NCBI GenBank assembly: GCA_032718475.1
Contig: JAUCBJ010003339.1
Location: 1-30,821 of the forward strand
DNA length: 30,821 nucleotides
DNA from: Nemertoderma westbladi
Taxonomy: Eukaryota; Xenacoelomorpha; Nemertodermatida; Nemertodermatidae
Direction: 5' to 3'
Positions 19,885 to 28,663 of the stretch are shown here, piece after piece; position 1 is the first letter of the stretch, and every line of letters begins with the position of its first letter. Made by a program: the position numbers and the translations under genes. The notes beneath the pieces are model-generated. The model ran no database searches. It was given only the letters and a program-made list of their open reading frames with translations, and had not been told where the DNA came from.

Positions 19885-20588
19885 GTTGATAATTTTGTTG
19901 TACTCTACTGTAATCATAATATTATACTTTCGGCATGAAACTATCATTCTGCACCATTCATTCATCATCCGCATAAAATAATGATCATTTATCAATTAAT
20001 GCTTTTGCTTAAAAATATGTATAAAAATAAAATATATCAACCATACTTCAAAATCATGCACATAAATATTAGATTTCAATCTTCGAAATTAGCATATCAG
20101 ATTAAAATAAATTCTTCCATATTCAAACATCAAGAAATTGTCTAGCATTTGAACTTAGGTAGCCTATATAGGTATACATAGGCGTATTTTGGTACTAGTA
20201 AATTTACCATCACAATGGTAGAATATTTACTACGATTAAGAGCGTCAAACAAAACTAATCTCCTTCGATAGAAGAAGTGTTATTTGTTTGTTTAACTACC
20301 GAGATTGATTGGTGGCTTAATGCCCGCAATATTAAACTGTCTTTATAGATTGGGAATATTCCCACCACTCATCAATGAATACGATAAAATCGTTCGTGGT
20401 TCGATTATTGCAATATTAGTGTGGGCACTTTTAAAACGCTTGTAAAAAAAAGTTTCAAACCGAACTCCATTCATTCACAATGCTAGTAAACTATATGTGT
20501 CTAATAGAATGCCTCTAGTACTGTAGTTTGGGTACCGATTTTTATGGCCCCCAACATACCCAATCTCAATTAAATAATAATTTCTTAG
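19885..20588 (+). other. sGC intron 5, nothing recognised
   Basis: Donor CAG|GTTGAT, acceptor ATTTCTTAG|. AT-rich. A short hairpin-like sequence is near 20198-20234 and a 12-bp palindrome GGGAATATTCCC at 20352-20363. No gene or element is identified. Confidence 0.7.
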
Positions 20589-20739
20589 AATGTCGAGTTG
20601 AAGATGGCTTTGGATCAGGAACAGCACAAGTTAACGCTGTTGGAAGACTCAATGAACAAACTCGACGTAGAAATGAGGAAAACAGATGAACTGGTCAACC
20701 AGATGATACCAAAACAAGTTGCTGAGCGCCTTAGGGGAG
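20589..20739 (+). CDS. sGC exon 6 (signalling-helix coiled coil), last visible exon
   Basis: 151 bp, about residues 350-399 (phase 0 in, phase 1 out). Reading from AAT GTC GAG gives [20 protein letters not shown], a heptad-like helix, then [20 protein letters not shown]. The last part matches the family's LLYSVLP-x-x-VA-x-x-L-R just before the cyclase catalytic domain. The donor is GGGAG|GTATTT; unspliced, the frame stops within two codons (TAA at 20744-20746), so splicing is needed. The metal- and GTP-binding cyclase domain that should follow is not in this window. The six exons keep one frame with no stop. Confidence 0.9.
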
Positions 20740-22442
20740 GTATTTAATCTAACATACATTTAGGTGCAGTAAGTACCGGTATACTTTGTGCATTAAAGTA
20801 TCTGGTTTGAATGTATTTTGAGTAACTTAACTTACCCTATACCTTTTATTACTTATGCTACATTTAGTCGACCTACTAGTGAACCCATTTTAAAAGTATA
20901 TTTGCACAAAATATTATTTGAAGCCGATGTCACTCAGTACATTCCATTGGGTCTTCGGAAAGCTTAGTGTAAAAGCTTTTGTGGGATAACTGATTCGTTT
21001 GCCTTGCTAACCAGTTCCCCCCAGTCGCTAGAATACTCTAAAAAGGGATCTATAACTCGAATAGCGCAAGCTACCGGCTGATTGGCTGATTCGCTGTGCG
21101 AAGGGATCTGGGCTACGTTTGATTGTCCAACCAGCTTGGGAAAGTATCTGCCAATAGAATTTGAGTTGATTTTGATTTCGACCTATCACAGATCTACTGA
21201 ACTGAATTTTCCTATCTGTATGCTCTTTCTCTGTGTTGGGTGGAAGCCTTTGTAAATAAGGTTATTCTTATCAGTTTTCAGTGTTGTTGGTCTTTCTTTC
21301 CTGAGCCAGGAGAGAACGGCTTGTAAATATTTTGTGCTTTTCTGTTTTAGTCTAACACTAGTAGGCTTAATTATAAAGGGCATATATCCGTTACCATAAC
21401 AAAACAAGCAATGCAATGCAAACCTGACTGATTGTCACAACTCATGCAACTCAACATACCTAATCAAACAACCTGTGCATACTTTTATATTGTTATACTG
21501 CTATTTACTGTCAGTTCTTCATAATATGGTTGATGAATTATTATATTTGGAATAACGATAAATAACCCCGAAACCCAATATTCTTGATATACCGAAGGTA
21601 AGAGAGAAAGGTTACATATAACGATTGTGACTTATGTTAAAGTGGTTTGAAGTGAATCTAATGTTATTTGATAGACCCTACATGATTCGGTCCGTGTTCC
21701 TTTTATATGTGACTAAAATCAGTGAAGATCGGCAGATTAGTGTGCAGTATTGTGCAGCATTGTGTATGAGTGAGACTGATAACGAAGCATTTCCTAAAGA
21801 ATGCGCCATATATGTGAATTATAACTAAGCCATATCGTTGTGAGTAGTTTAAGTCATAACTCTGTTTATATAGATAGAGCGCCACGCCCTAAAGGAACTG
21901 TTAATATTCCCCGAAGGTGAATAATATTGTCAGAGATTATATAATACTGTCAGTCGAATAATACATTAGGCTTACATAGCAATAAGATTAAGCCGTCGAA
22001 CCCAATCTCCCGGGTATATCCAGCGGGTGAATGATCGCGCACAGATTGGTTTCGACTAGTGTAGTGAATCAAATACTTGTCATAGGCTAAAAGTGATTTA
22101 TTATCTAAAAGACATCCTAATTTGGCGGGTTAAACTGCCAAAGGTCTGAAAGCGCGAACAATAACGGATATAGCTTCTGTATTGCAGTAGGCAATAAAGC
22201 TGAAGTACCGGCAACCGGTACCCAGTAGGCCTGACTACCTAACCACCCGGACCGGTACCTACAGCAGTACAGGTACAGCAGTATTATTCGATTTTGATTA
22301 TTATATACCAGTAGGTCTTAATAATTAATCGGGGACGCCTGGTTTTTATTGGGATTTTACTTAGGCCTATTTCTGTCAGTTTTATTTATTTGTAGGTCAA
22401 TATTGAACAGAAGGCGTGTAAGCCTGATCAGATTGTACAGAC
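20740..22442 (+). other. Start of sGC intron 6 (3' limit beyond the window); no exon seen
   Basis: I searched all frames for the expected start of the cyclase domain (a segment like VTILFSD) and found none in this stretch. The small ORFs at 21634-21828 and 21186-21416 have no recognisable content. Several GGTACCGG / ACCGGTAC-type words cluster at 22205-22260. The left LTR of the downstream BEL element may begin in the right part of this stretch, but I could not fix its limits. Confidence 0.5.
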
Positions 22443-23015
22443 AATTTGTAGGCTGGGCTGTTGTCTGATTGCTGTTAAGTCTGAACGGATTGCAGTGTGT
22501 GTAGATCACCTGTCCGATAAAGAACGGTTGGGAAGTAGGGGCAGCAAAAGCTGTAAGGTAAACCCCCAATTAAAGCATAAGTCGTACTACTGGGTTAGAA
22601 CGCATACTACCTAATCATTTCGGAGTCTGCATGTCCTGTAGTTTATTTAGGCTTGAGAGTAGTCTGCCATCGTTTAGTCTGTACTTTGTTTGTGTAAGTC
22701 TGTACAGGTAGCGTATAATATTTATTTAGATAATTTGTAGGCTGGATAGTTGTCTGGCTGTTATTAGGTCTGAACGGATTGCAGTGTGTGTAGAGCCTGT
22801 CCGATAAAGAACGGTTAGGAAGTAGGGGCAGCCAAAGCTGTAAGGTAAACCCCCAACTAAAGAATAAGTCGTACTACTGGGTTAGAACGCATACTACCTA
22901 ATCATTTCGGAGTCTGCATGTCCTGTAGTTTATTTAGGCTTGATAGTAGTCTGTCAGTGTTTGGTCTGCATTTTGTTTGAGTGGTTTGTACGCGTAGCGT
23001 AATATTTATTATTCA
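22443..23015 (+). repeat. Tandem duplication of a 289-bp unit in the 5' region of the BEL element
   Basis: Unit 1 starts at 22443 and unit 2 at 22732, both with AATTTGTAGGCTGG. Shared stretches include CTGAACGGATTGCAGTGTGT, CTGTCCGATAAAGAACGGTT, AGCTGTAAGGTAAACCCCCA and TCATTTCGGAGTCTGCATGT. Identity is high with scattered changes and small indels. Position suggests it belongs to the left LTR or 5' leader of the retrotransposon whose gag begins at 24323. Without the right LTR this cannot be proved. Confidence 0.8.
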
Positions 23016-23680
23016 GAGTTTATGCGATTATTCGCAACATTCATTCCCCAAGTTTGTTCCTACAATAATTATGTTTGTTATACATACCGCTATAGTTAAA
23101 TTAACCCCGGTACTACACGGGCTGCTTGGCGTAGGTAAAGACTGGTGATTTTGTGCACCGGTCACTCCAGCAGATGCCGTGGTTCTTTTAGCTGTTCAAG
23201 TATATTTAACTACTGATTATATGTTGTACAAGTACTCGTACCTAATTTAGGGTTTAGTGTACAGTACTTTCCGAAGTAATTAGTGTAGACATTATATTTG
23301 TGGTGTAAAGTGGTTGATAGGCACTTTCGATTAGCTCTATTAACTTCTAGGTGGGAACACTCCGTGATACATAACGTAGTACCTGTAGCGATACGGCTAT
23401 AGGTCGTCAGGCGGTGGTATTTTCCTATCTGGACAACGCAGTGTACTTACTACTACTTATTATTTCAAATACCGTAGTACCCTGTCCGTTGTAATAACCA
23501 GAATTCTAACCCTTTAGGCTGGTTTGTAGACTTCTTGTAAAATTACCCTAAAAATTCGTATTTTGTGTTTTTGTAAATTTTTGTGTTTATTTAGAGATTG
23601 TAATCTCACCCGAATTGTACGTAATTTGTAGTATTAAGTAACTTAGGTAAATTAGAATCATTTGTTTTAGTGTCCTATAA

Positions 23681-23722
23681 GTAACACTTCACTGAAAGCG
23701 CACCGCTTTGTGTAGTGATTAC
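23681..23722 (+). repeat. Imperfect hairpin in the BEL leader
   Basis: GTAACACTTCACTGAAAGCG is followed after 3 bases by CGCTTTGTGTAGTGATTAC. The innermost six pairs (AAAGCG/CGCTTT) are perfect, and outer blocks (CAC, CACT, GTAA) also pair with small bulges. In a transcript this would be a stable stem-loop in the leader ahead of gag. Confidence 0.55.
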
Positions 23723-23944
23723 CCCTCAGAAATAATAACATTTATTTCAAACATTGACAAAACCCATTAAAACGGGTATATATATATTATAAATCAAATC
23801 TAACGATTTATAAATCGTAGGCCTACCATACAACCATTAGGTCTTAATATCAGTTGGATTACTGCTCAAATAACGGTAATAAAGTAAGTAAAGTAACAAA
23901 GTAACCCTAAAATTCAGTAATTCAATTATTTAAAATAATTGACA

Positions 23945-24200
23945 TACCGGTATTTACGATAGGCCTATTATCTTCATTTCTATAAATTTAGGCTGAAATT
24001 ATACCGGTACTTTATAATTAATTCTAGTCCAGAATTATAATTATATACTACAAAACTGTAAGCTGTATACCGGTATTCCCGATAGGCCTATTATATATTT
24101 ATATATATTTGTGCTAAAATTATACCGGTATTCTGTGATAAACCTAGTCTGTAATAATAGTTATATATACTATAAGCATACCGGTATTCTAATATATTAT
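23945..24200 (+). repeat. ACCGGTATT-type tandem repeat, period about 123 bp
   Basis: TACCGGTATT starts units at 23945 and 24068 (period 123), with a third partial at 24179. Both full units contain GATAGGCCTATTAT, AAATTATACCGGTA, TCTAGTC/CCTAGTCTG and an ATAATTATATATACT-like end. It lies just before the gag start. Confidence 0.7.
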
Positions 24201-24322
24201 ATATATCACGCTACACTGAGTAGCAGTACCGGTAATTAATTACTAGGCTAGCAGTTAATACTGAGTTACTAGACTTGCTCAGACTGTAATACAGCAGTAG
24301 ACATTCAACTGTACACATAAAC

Positions 24323-24976
24323 ATGTCTGATACTAAGCAGAACCTGTCAGACAGCTTATTAGATGTAACTATCTGCGACTCAGATAGAGGCGTAGAACCG
24401 TCTAGTCGTAAGTTCAGTTCACCTCCCACTGCGAGGAAGGTCATCCCTCCAGTAGTAATAAAAGAACCTAGGCTGGTTCAACATCGTAGGTCTATCATAG
24501 GCACTCGAGCTCAGGTCAAGCGGGACCAAGAAGCAGCGGAACAGCAACAACCCGCGAGCCAAGAACTTACTTCTCAACGGCCCAACAGCTCCAGTAGTGA
24601 GGATACGGTAGAACTGACACCAGAACGCGGAGCAAAGATGATGGATGCGGTTTATTCAGATCCCCTTCTCATCCTTCCTGCAGCCGTACTCACTAGGTTA
24701 TTGATCGCTGTGGAAGAACACCAGATCGATTGGGCGAGAAGCCAGCGTTCAACTAGAGATAGTTATGCTGGATACACAAGGGAAGAACTGAAGTCCATGG
24801 TCGAGTCGCAATGGAACTTCCCCGGACCCGGACTCCCGTTTGATTTATCAGAAGCTGCCTGGGAAGACATACACCAGATGGGAGTAGCCAAGGAAACCAT
24901 CGATCCAGCTGTGTGGAAGAGGTCCGCAGCCGGATACGCACAGGGATTCTTCAGCTCTATGGAGAGAGTAGAATAA
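24323..24976 (+). CDS. BEL/Pao gag, N-terminal segment up to an in-frame TAA
   Basis: 217 codons from an AUG with A at -3 (AAACATGT). It starts MSDTKQNLSDSLLDVTICDS, with a basic, Gln/Ser-rich part to about residue 95, then a more ordered part with Trp-rich segments (DSYAGYTREELKSMVESQW, then AAWEDIHQMG). I do not recognise a named domain. It ends at TAA 24974-24976, yet the same frame stays open on the other side for 1,228 codons, beginning QLLQQPQGPQEQ. The stop is one base from CAA, and the flanks are Gln-rich, so a single point change in one long gag is likely. It would form the start of the capsid polyprotein. Confidence 0.75.
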   Translation: MSDTKQNLSDSLLDVTICDSDRGVEPSSRKFSSPPTARKVIPPVVIKEPRLVQHRRSIIGTRAQVKRDQEAAEQQQPASQELTSQRPNSSSSEDTVELTPERGAKMMDAVYSDPLLILPAAVLTRLLIAVEEHQIDWARSQRSTRDSYAGYTREELKSMVESQWNFPGPGLPFDLSEAAWEDIHQMGVAKETIDPAVWKRSAAGYAQGFFSSMERVE

Positions 24977-27900
24977 CAACTGTTACAACAACCTCAAGGA
25001 CCTCAAGAGCAGGGAAAGCTGCTTTATCAAGTTAGAGAAAGAATTCTGCGAATTAGGCTAATATTATCAGCCTTTGAAGAGGCTTCTAAAAGAAGACAAG
25101 ACACGTCGTTGCAAGTTGCCGTAAAGACTTGGTTTCAACGGGTGAGTCGCCAAGTTCAAGGAACAGCTCAGTGGAAAGCTCAGCTGGAGGAGCGCTCAAC
25201 CCATGGAGAATCAACAGACGCTACTTATTCCCAAGTGGAAAGTGAAGCGACGGCAGAGAAACCGCATAAGAGGGATGCCATTGACATCTATCTGTCAGAC
25301 TATCAACGTTTTTTAGGTGATGACGAGTTGAGGAGAAGGTTAGAGGGACTTAGCCCTAATAGTGAAGGAACCAAGCTTGTGTTGGATGCCATCGATGTGG
25401 AAATGAGAGCTGCGAATCAGGCTAAATTCGATGAACAACTCCGCATCGCTAGAGACCAAGAGGAAAGGGTTAAGAAAAAACGTATAGAAGACAGAAAGGC
25501 AGCGGCAGTAGCAGCAGCAGTGGCATCGGCAGAAGCGGAAAGAAAGGCGGCAGCGGCAGAGGCAGAAGCGGGAAGAAAGGCGGCAGCGGCAGAGGCCGAA
25601 GCGGAAAGAAAGGCGGCAGCGGCAGAGGCCGAAGCGGAAAGAAAGGCAGCAGCGGCAGAGGCCGAAGTGGAAAGAAAAGTGGCAGAGGCAGTAGCAGAAG
25701 CAGAACGGAGAGCGACTGAAGAAATCACCCAGTTAGAATTGGAAAACATTCAGGAGAATCAAGACTGCATAAATAAACAGTTAACAGCTAGCAATATGCA
25801 GATGATGAATCGATCTACTCCCAAAAGACAGGGATATACATCATCTGAGGAAGGCGATACCACCGATACTGAAGGCAAAGGAAATAGATCTCATCTAAGC
25901 AGACGTAAAAGAACATTCCACCGTCAGAAATTGCCTGATTTGCCTCCAGCTGTTAGAAGGCAACTAAATAACACCAACTTAGGTAGTACAGAGCCCACAG
26001 ACCAAATAATTAAAATAGAAAGACTCCCTACTATAGTAGATGAGCCTGAAATAATTAGGCCTGTTTTTGAAATCATCCCTTCGGTGATAGACACACCTGT
26101 GCTCCCTGAAGCTACCTCTAAATTCCCTCTGCATAGCACTAAGCTACCTGTGCCCAGTAGAACTGCCCAGGAGACAGTTCAAGTCCTGGACCCCGAGCGA
26201 AATATTCCTGATTTGTCGCCCGTTGTCCCTCGTCCGCCCGCTACAACGTTGGCGACTCCCGCTTCGGCGGTCGAATGGGTGGACGAGAGACGGCGGGGGA
26301 TGGATCTCCTGCTCGGGCAGATGCGGGAGACGGTTCAGCAATTCAAGGGCACAGTAAGGGAAAGTAGGCTAGAGTTGCAAGAAGTGCAGCAAAGTATCGC
26401 GCTAGAACGCGATAAATTAGTAAATACACAAAGGGGTATACCACCACCCCCTGTAACAATGTGTCAACCTGTTAGGTCTGAAGTATCTCATGCGCAAGGT
26501 GTGGAGCCTACACGCATCTATACTGCTAGCGAAGTAGAAACTCCTATAGTGAACCCTATTAAGGGTAATTATAGACCTGTTGATAATGACATTCCCTATA
26601 GACCTGATCATAATCCGAGAAATTTATATACCGATAACTCGATATTAAATAACACGATGGCCCAAGAAAGTTTTACGCGTCAAATGGCTAGAACCGAAGC
26701 CCGGCAAGCAGTAAAGGTGGGAGAGATCGTCAAGTTCAATGGAGATGAGATGAAATGGTTACCTTTTAATGAATATTACAAAGATAACATACAGAACTCT
26801 GTACTATCTAATGGAGAAAAACTTAGATACCTCATCGAGTGTTTGGAAGGATCTCCCAAGTTAATGGCGTTAAAGTTTATTGGACATCCAGACGGATTAA
26901 GACAAGTTTGGGATACACTAAACATCAGGTATGGTAATAGGAATAACATCGCTGGGTATTTGTATGCAAAGTTAGTAGCGCCCCGAAAGTTTATTAGCAG
27001 CGGGATTATCGAGTTTTCCGATGAGGTATCGATGATGTATCAGAACACTATGGTTATTAGAGCAGTGGCTTCTACTTTACCGAAAGGTGGAGTAGGTACA
27101 CGCTGGGATAAGAAAGTGTTATATATGATGGAACAACAACGACGAGACCCTACCATGGCTGATCTCATGTTATTCCTAGATGGAGAAGTGAAATTACAGC
27201 TCCTGAAACTGTCCAGAGAGAAGACACCGGAAAACAAGGTAAGTGAAAAACCTGTCTCTAGGAGAAAGGTAACACCAGTGTGTTATACAGACGACGGCGA
27301 AAGCCAGACTTCTCAAGGAGAAGATAGCGGGAAAGACACTGATAGATCTTATTACGTGAATAAAATGCCTAAAGATCAGGTAAGTAAATTCAAGTCTCGA
27401 ACAAATGACAGGAGAGAACAGGTAAGAAAAACTCCTCCTACGTCTCCCAAGAGAATTCAGGTGAGAAAGCCCGAAGAAAAAGCAAGTGTACACAATGTTA
27501 CCCAAAATAAGGTAAGTAACATCAAACCGAAATGTGCGCTGTGCGACGGGACTCACCGTTTGAATATGTGTGATGAATTCCTGAAGAAATCATTATCGGA
27601 GAGACGAGAAGTCATGTGGGATAAGCGGTTATGTTATAATTGCCTCAGACAAGGACACCAACGGCGAACCTGTTTCTCTGACATAAGGTGTGCAAAGTGT
27701 GGTGCGAAACATCATATCTTGTTGCACGCTGAATTCGAGCGAAATAGTCCGAATCAGGTAAGTGATTCCGAGCTACATGTCCAATTCAGTGATGTGAACG
27801 ACACTGATCAATCTGAGATGGAAGGATTCTATACAGACGAGTTCTCCGACGAAAACGAATCCTGTTACATGATAAATACCGCAGTGTATCGAGCACTCAC

Positions 27901-28663
27901 ATATGAAAAGGATACAGACAACGACTTCACTCTAACTACTTCTGAGCGACAACCATCTTGGAAAGAGCCATCTTCCAATGTAGGGATCCGAGAGTTTCCT
28001 GTGGTGCAAGTAAGGGTTCACGGACCTAAGAGGAGTTATGTAGTGAACGCCCTCCTTGACTCCGGTAGTACAGGAACATTCATCGACAAAGAGCTAGCCG
28101 AAGACATATTCAATGGACAACCCAAGTTCCGAACTAAGCTCAACATGTCCGGCATTATGCAAGTTTGGAAATCTACAGTAACAGCTGATTATTATGTAGG
28201 AGCGTTGTCCACCCCCCAGGATGAACTAGGAGAACATAGCATAAGGTCAGTGAAAATGGTGGCTATAAAGAACTTCGCTACTACTCAAGCAGACCTTTAT
28301 AATTGGGATGAGGATGAGAGCATCCAACATCTTAACATACCTCGATTCCAGACTGATTATCCTGGAGTGCAAATACTCATCGGCCAAAACGCGCATGAGG
28401 CGCTGGAGACATTAGAGAAACGGCCTGCTCAACCGCAGCCCCTACAGACCTATGCGGTAAGAACTAGAGTAGGTTGGTACTTTACTGGCCCTTCCCGTAG
28501 AACACTCAGAGAAAGACTACCGCAAGAGAACGTCTGCCAGGTGAGTGAATGGGAAGATGATGCTAGTGAGGGAGACGATTCAACTGAGGGAATTCCATAC
28601 TCCTCAGATAACGACGACATTCACCAGCTTTTTGATGAGGAGAATACCATCGATCTCCTTTAG
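24977..28663 (+). CDS. BEL/Pao gag-protease region: coiled coil, DUF1759-like gag, zinc knuckles, aspartic protease
   Basis: Open from 24977; first AUG 25109 (1,184 codons from there). Order, with residues counted from 25109: an 11-residue repeat coiled coil (about 141-206); a Pro-rich linker; a second helical stretch (about 390-440); the DUF1759-like gag core with VKFNGDEMKWLPFNEYYKD (about 540-705); a linker with seven K/Q-V-S/R sites; three zinc knuckles of CCHC/CCHH type starting CALCDGTHRLNMC, CYNCLRQGHQRRTC and CAKCGAKHHILLH (about 809-870); and a retropepsin-type active site LLDSGSTGTFIDK with Asp984. Acidic tail to TAG at 28661-28663. It would build the capsid, bind RNA and cleave the polyprotein. 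Confidence 0.88.
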   Translation, partial: QLLQQPQGPQEQGKLLYQVRERILRIRLILSAFEEASKRRQDTSLQVAVKTWFQRVSRQVQGTAQWKAQLEERSTHGESTDATYSQVESEATAEKPHKRDAIDIYLSDYQRFLGDDELRRRLEGLSPNSEGTKLVLDAIDVEMRAANQAKFDEQLRIARDQEERVKKKRIEDRKAAAVAAAVASAEAERKAAAAEAEAGRKAAAAEAEAERKAAAAEAEAERKAAAAEAEVERKVAEAVAEAERRATEEITQLELENIQENQDCINKQLTASNMQMMNRSTPKRQGYTSSEEGDTTDTEGKGNRSHLSRRKRTFHRQKLPDLPPAVRRQLNNTNLGSTEPTDQIIKIERLPTIVDEPEIIRPVFEIIPSVIDTPVLPEATSKFPLHSTKLPVPSRTAQETVQVLDPERNIPDLSPVVPRPPATTLATPASAVEWVDERRRGMDLLLGQMRETVQQFKGTVRESRLELQEVQQSIALERDKLVNTQRGIPPPPVTMCQPVRSEVSHAQGVEPTRIYTASEVETPIVNPIKGNYRPVDNDIPYRPDHNPRNLYTDNSILNNTMAQESFTRQMARTEARQAVKVGEIVKFNGDEMKWLPFNEYYKDNIQNSVLSNGEKLRYLIECLEGSPKLMALKFIGHPDGLRQVWDTLNIRYGNRNNIAGYLYAKLVAPRKFISSGIIEFSDEVSMMYQNTMVIRAVASTLPKGGVGTRWDKKVLYMMEQQRRDPTMADLMLFLDGEVKLQLLKLSREKTPENKVSEKPVSRRKVTPVCYTDDGESQTSQGEDSGKDTDRSYYVNKMPKDQVSKFKSRTNDRREQVRKTPPTSPKRIQVRKPEEKASVHNVTQNKVSNIKPKCALCDGTHRLNMCDEFLKKSLSERREVMWDKRLCYNCLRQGHQRRTCFSDIRCAKCGAKHHILLHAEFERNSPNQVSDSELHVQFSDVNDTDQSEMEGFYTDEFSDENESCYMINTAVYRALTYEKDTDNDFTLTTSERQPSWKEPSSNVGIREFPVVQVRVHGPKRSYVVNALLDSGSTGTFIDKELAEDIFNGQPKFRTKLNMSGIMQVWKSTVTADYYVGALSTPQDELGEHSIRSVKMVAIKNFATTQADLYNWDEDESIQHLNIPRFQTDYPGVQILIGQNAHEALETLEKRPAQPQPLQTYAVRTRVGWYFTGPSRRTLRERLPQENVCQVSEWEDDASEGDDSTEGIPYSSDNDDIHQLFDEENTIDLL
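25529..25726 (+). repeat. 33-bp tandem repeat encoding an 11-residue coiled-coil unit
   Basis: Six units of 33 bp. The first four encode AEAERKAAAAE with one Glu-to-Gly change in unit 2; units 5 and 6 drift (AEVERKVAEAV, AEAERRATEEI). Near-identical DNA in units 2-4 points to recent expansion. An 11-residue period suits a hendecad-type helix bundle. The antisense strand stays open across it only because of the repeat. Confidence 0.9.
28661..28663 (+). other. In-frame TAG between BEL protease and reverse transcriptase
   Basis: The codon order is ...ATC GAT CTC CTT TAG GAA AAC GAG.... The frame is open for at least 1,228 codons before it and 719 after it. It could be a point mutation of a sense codon such as CAG or GAG, or a readthrough site placed between gag-protease and pol. 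Confidence 0.8.

Larger units (their letters stand above)
23016..24322 (+). other. BEL 5' leader region without coding content
   Basis: No ORF of interest. It contains a hairpin at 23681-23722 and a 123-bp-period repeat at about 23945-24200. Transcription start, packaging and primer-binding signals should lie in or just left of this stretch but I could not identify them. Confidence 0.5.

Noticed and set aside
20198-20234. Hairpin AGTAAATTTACCAT / ATGGTAGAATATTTACT
   Set aside because: Short, bulged and AT-rich; expected by chance in this composition.
21186-21828. Small ORFs searched as possible sGC catalytic exons
   Set aside because: Neither strand shows cyclase motifs, and the frames lack matching splice sites.
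22443-23015. CRISPR-like or satellite array
   Set aside because: There are only two long units with no short spacers; it is a simple tandem duplication in a eukaryotic retroelement region.
21840-23780. Left LTR limits and primer-binding site of the BEL element
   Set aside because: Several TG starts and TGG words exist, but without the right LTR none can be chosen over the others.
25417-25749. Antisense Ala/Ser-rich ORF
   Set aside because: It is a shadow of the 33-bp repeat in the gag frame on the other strand.
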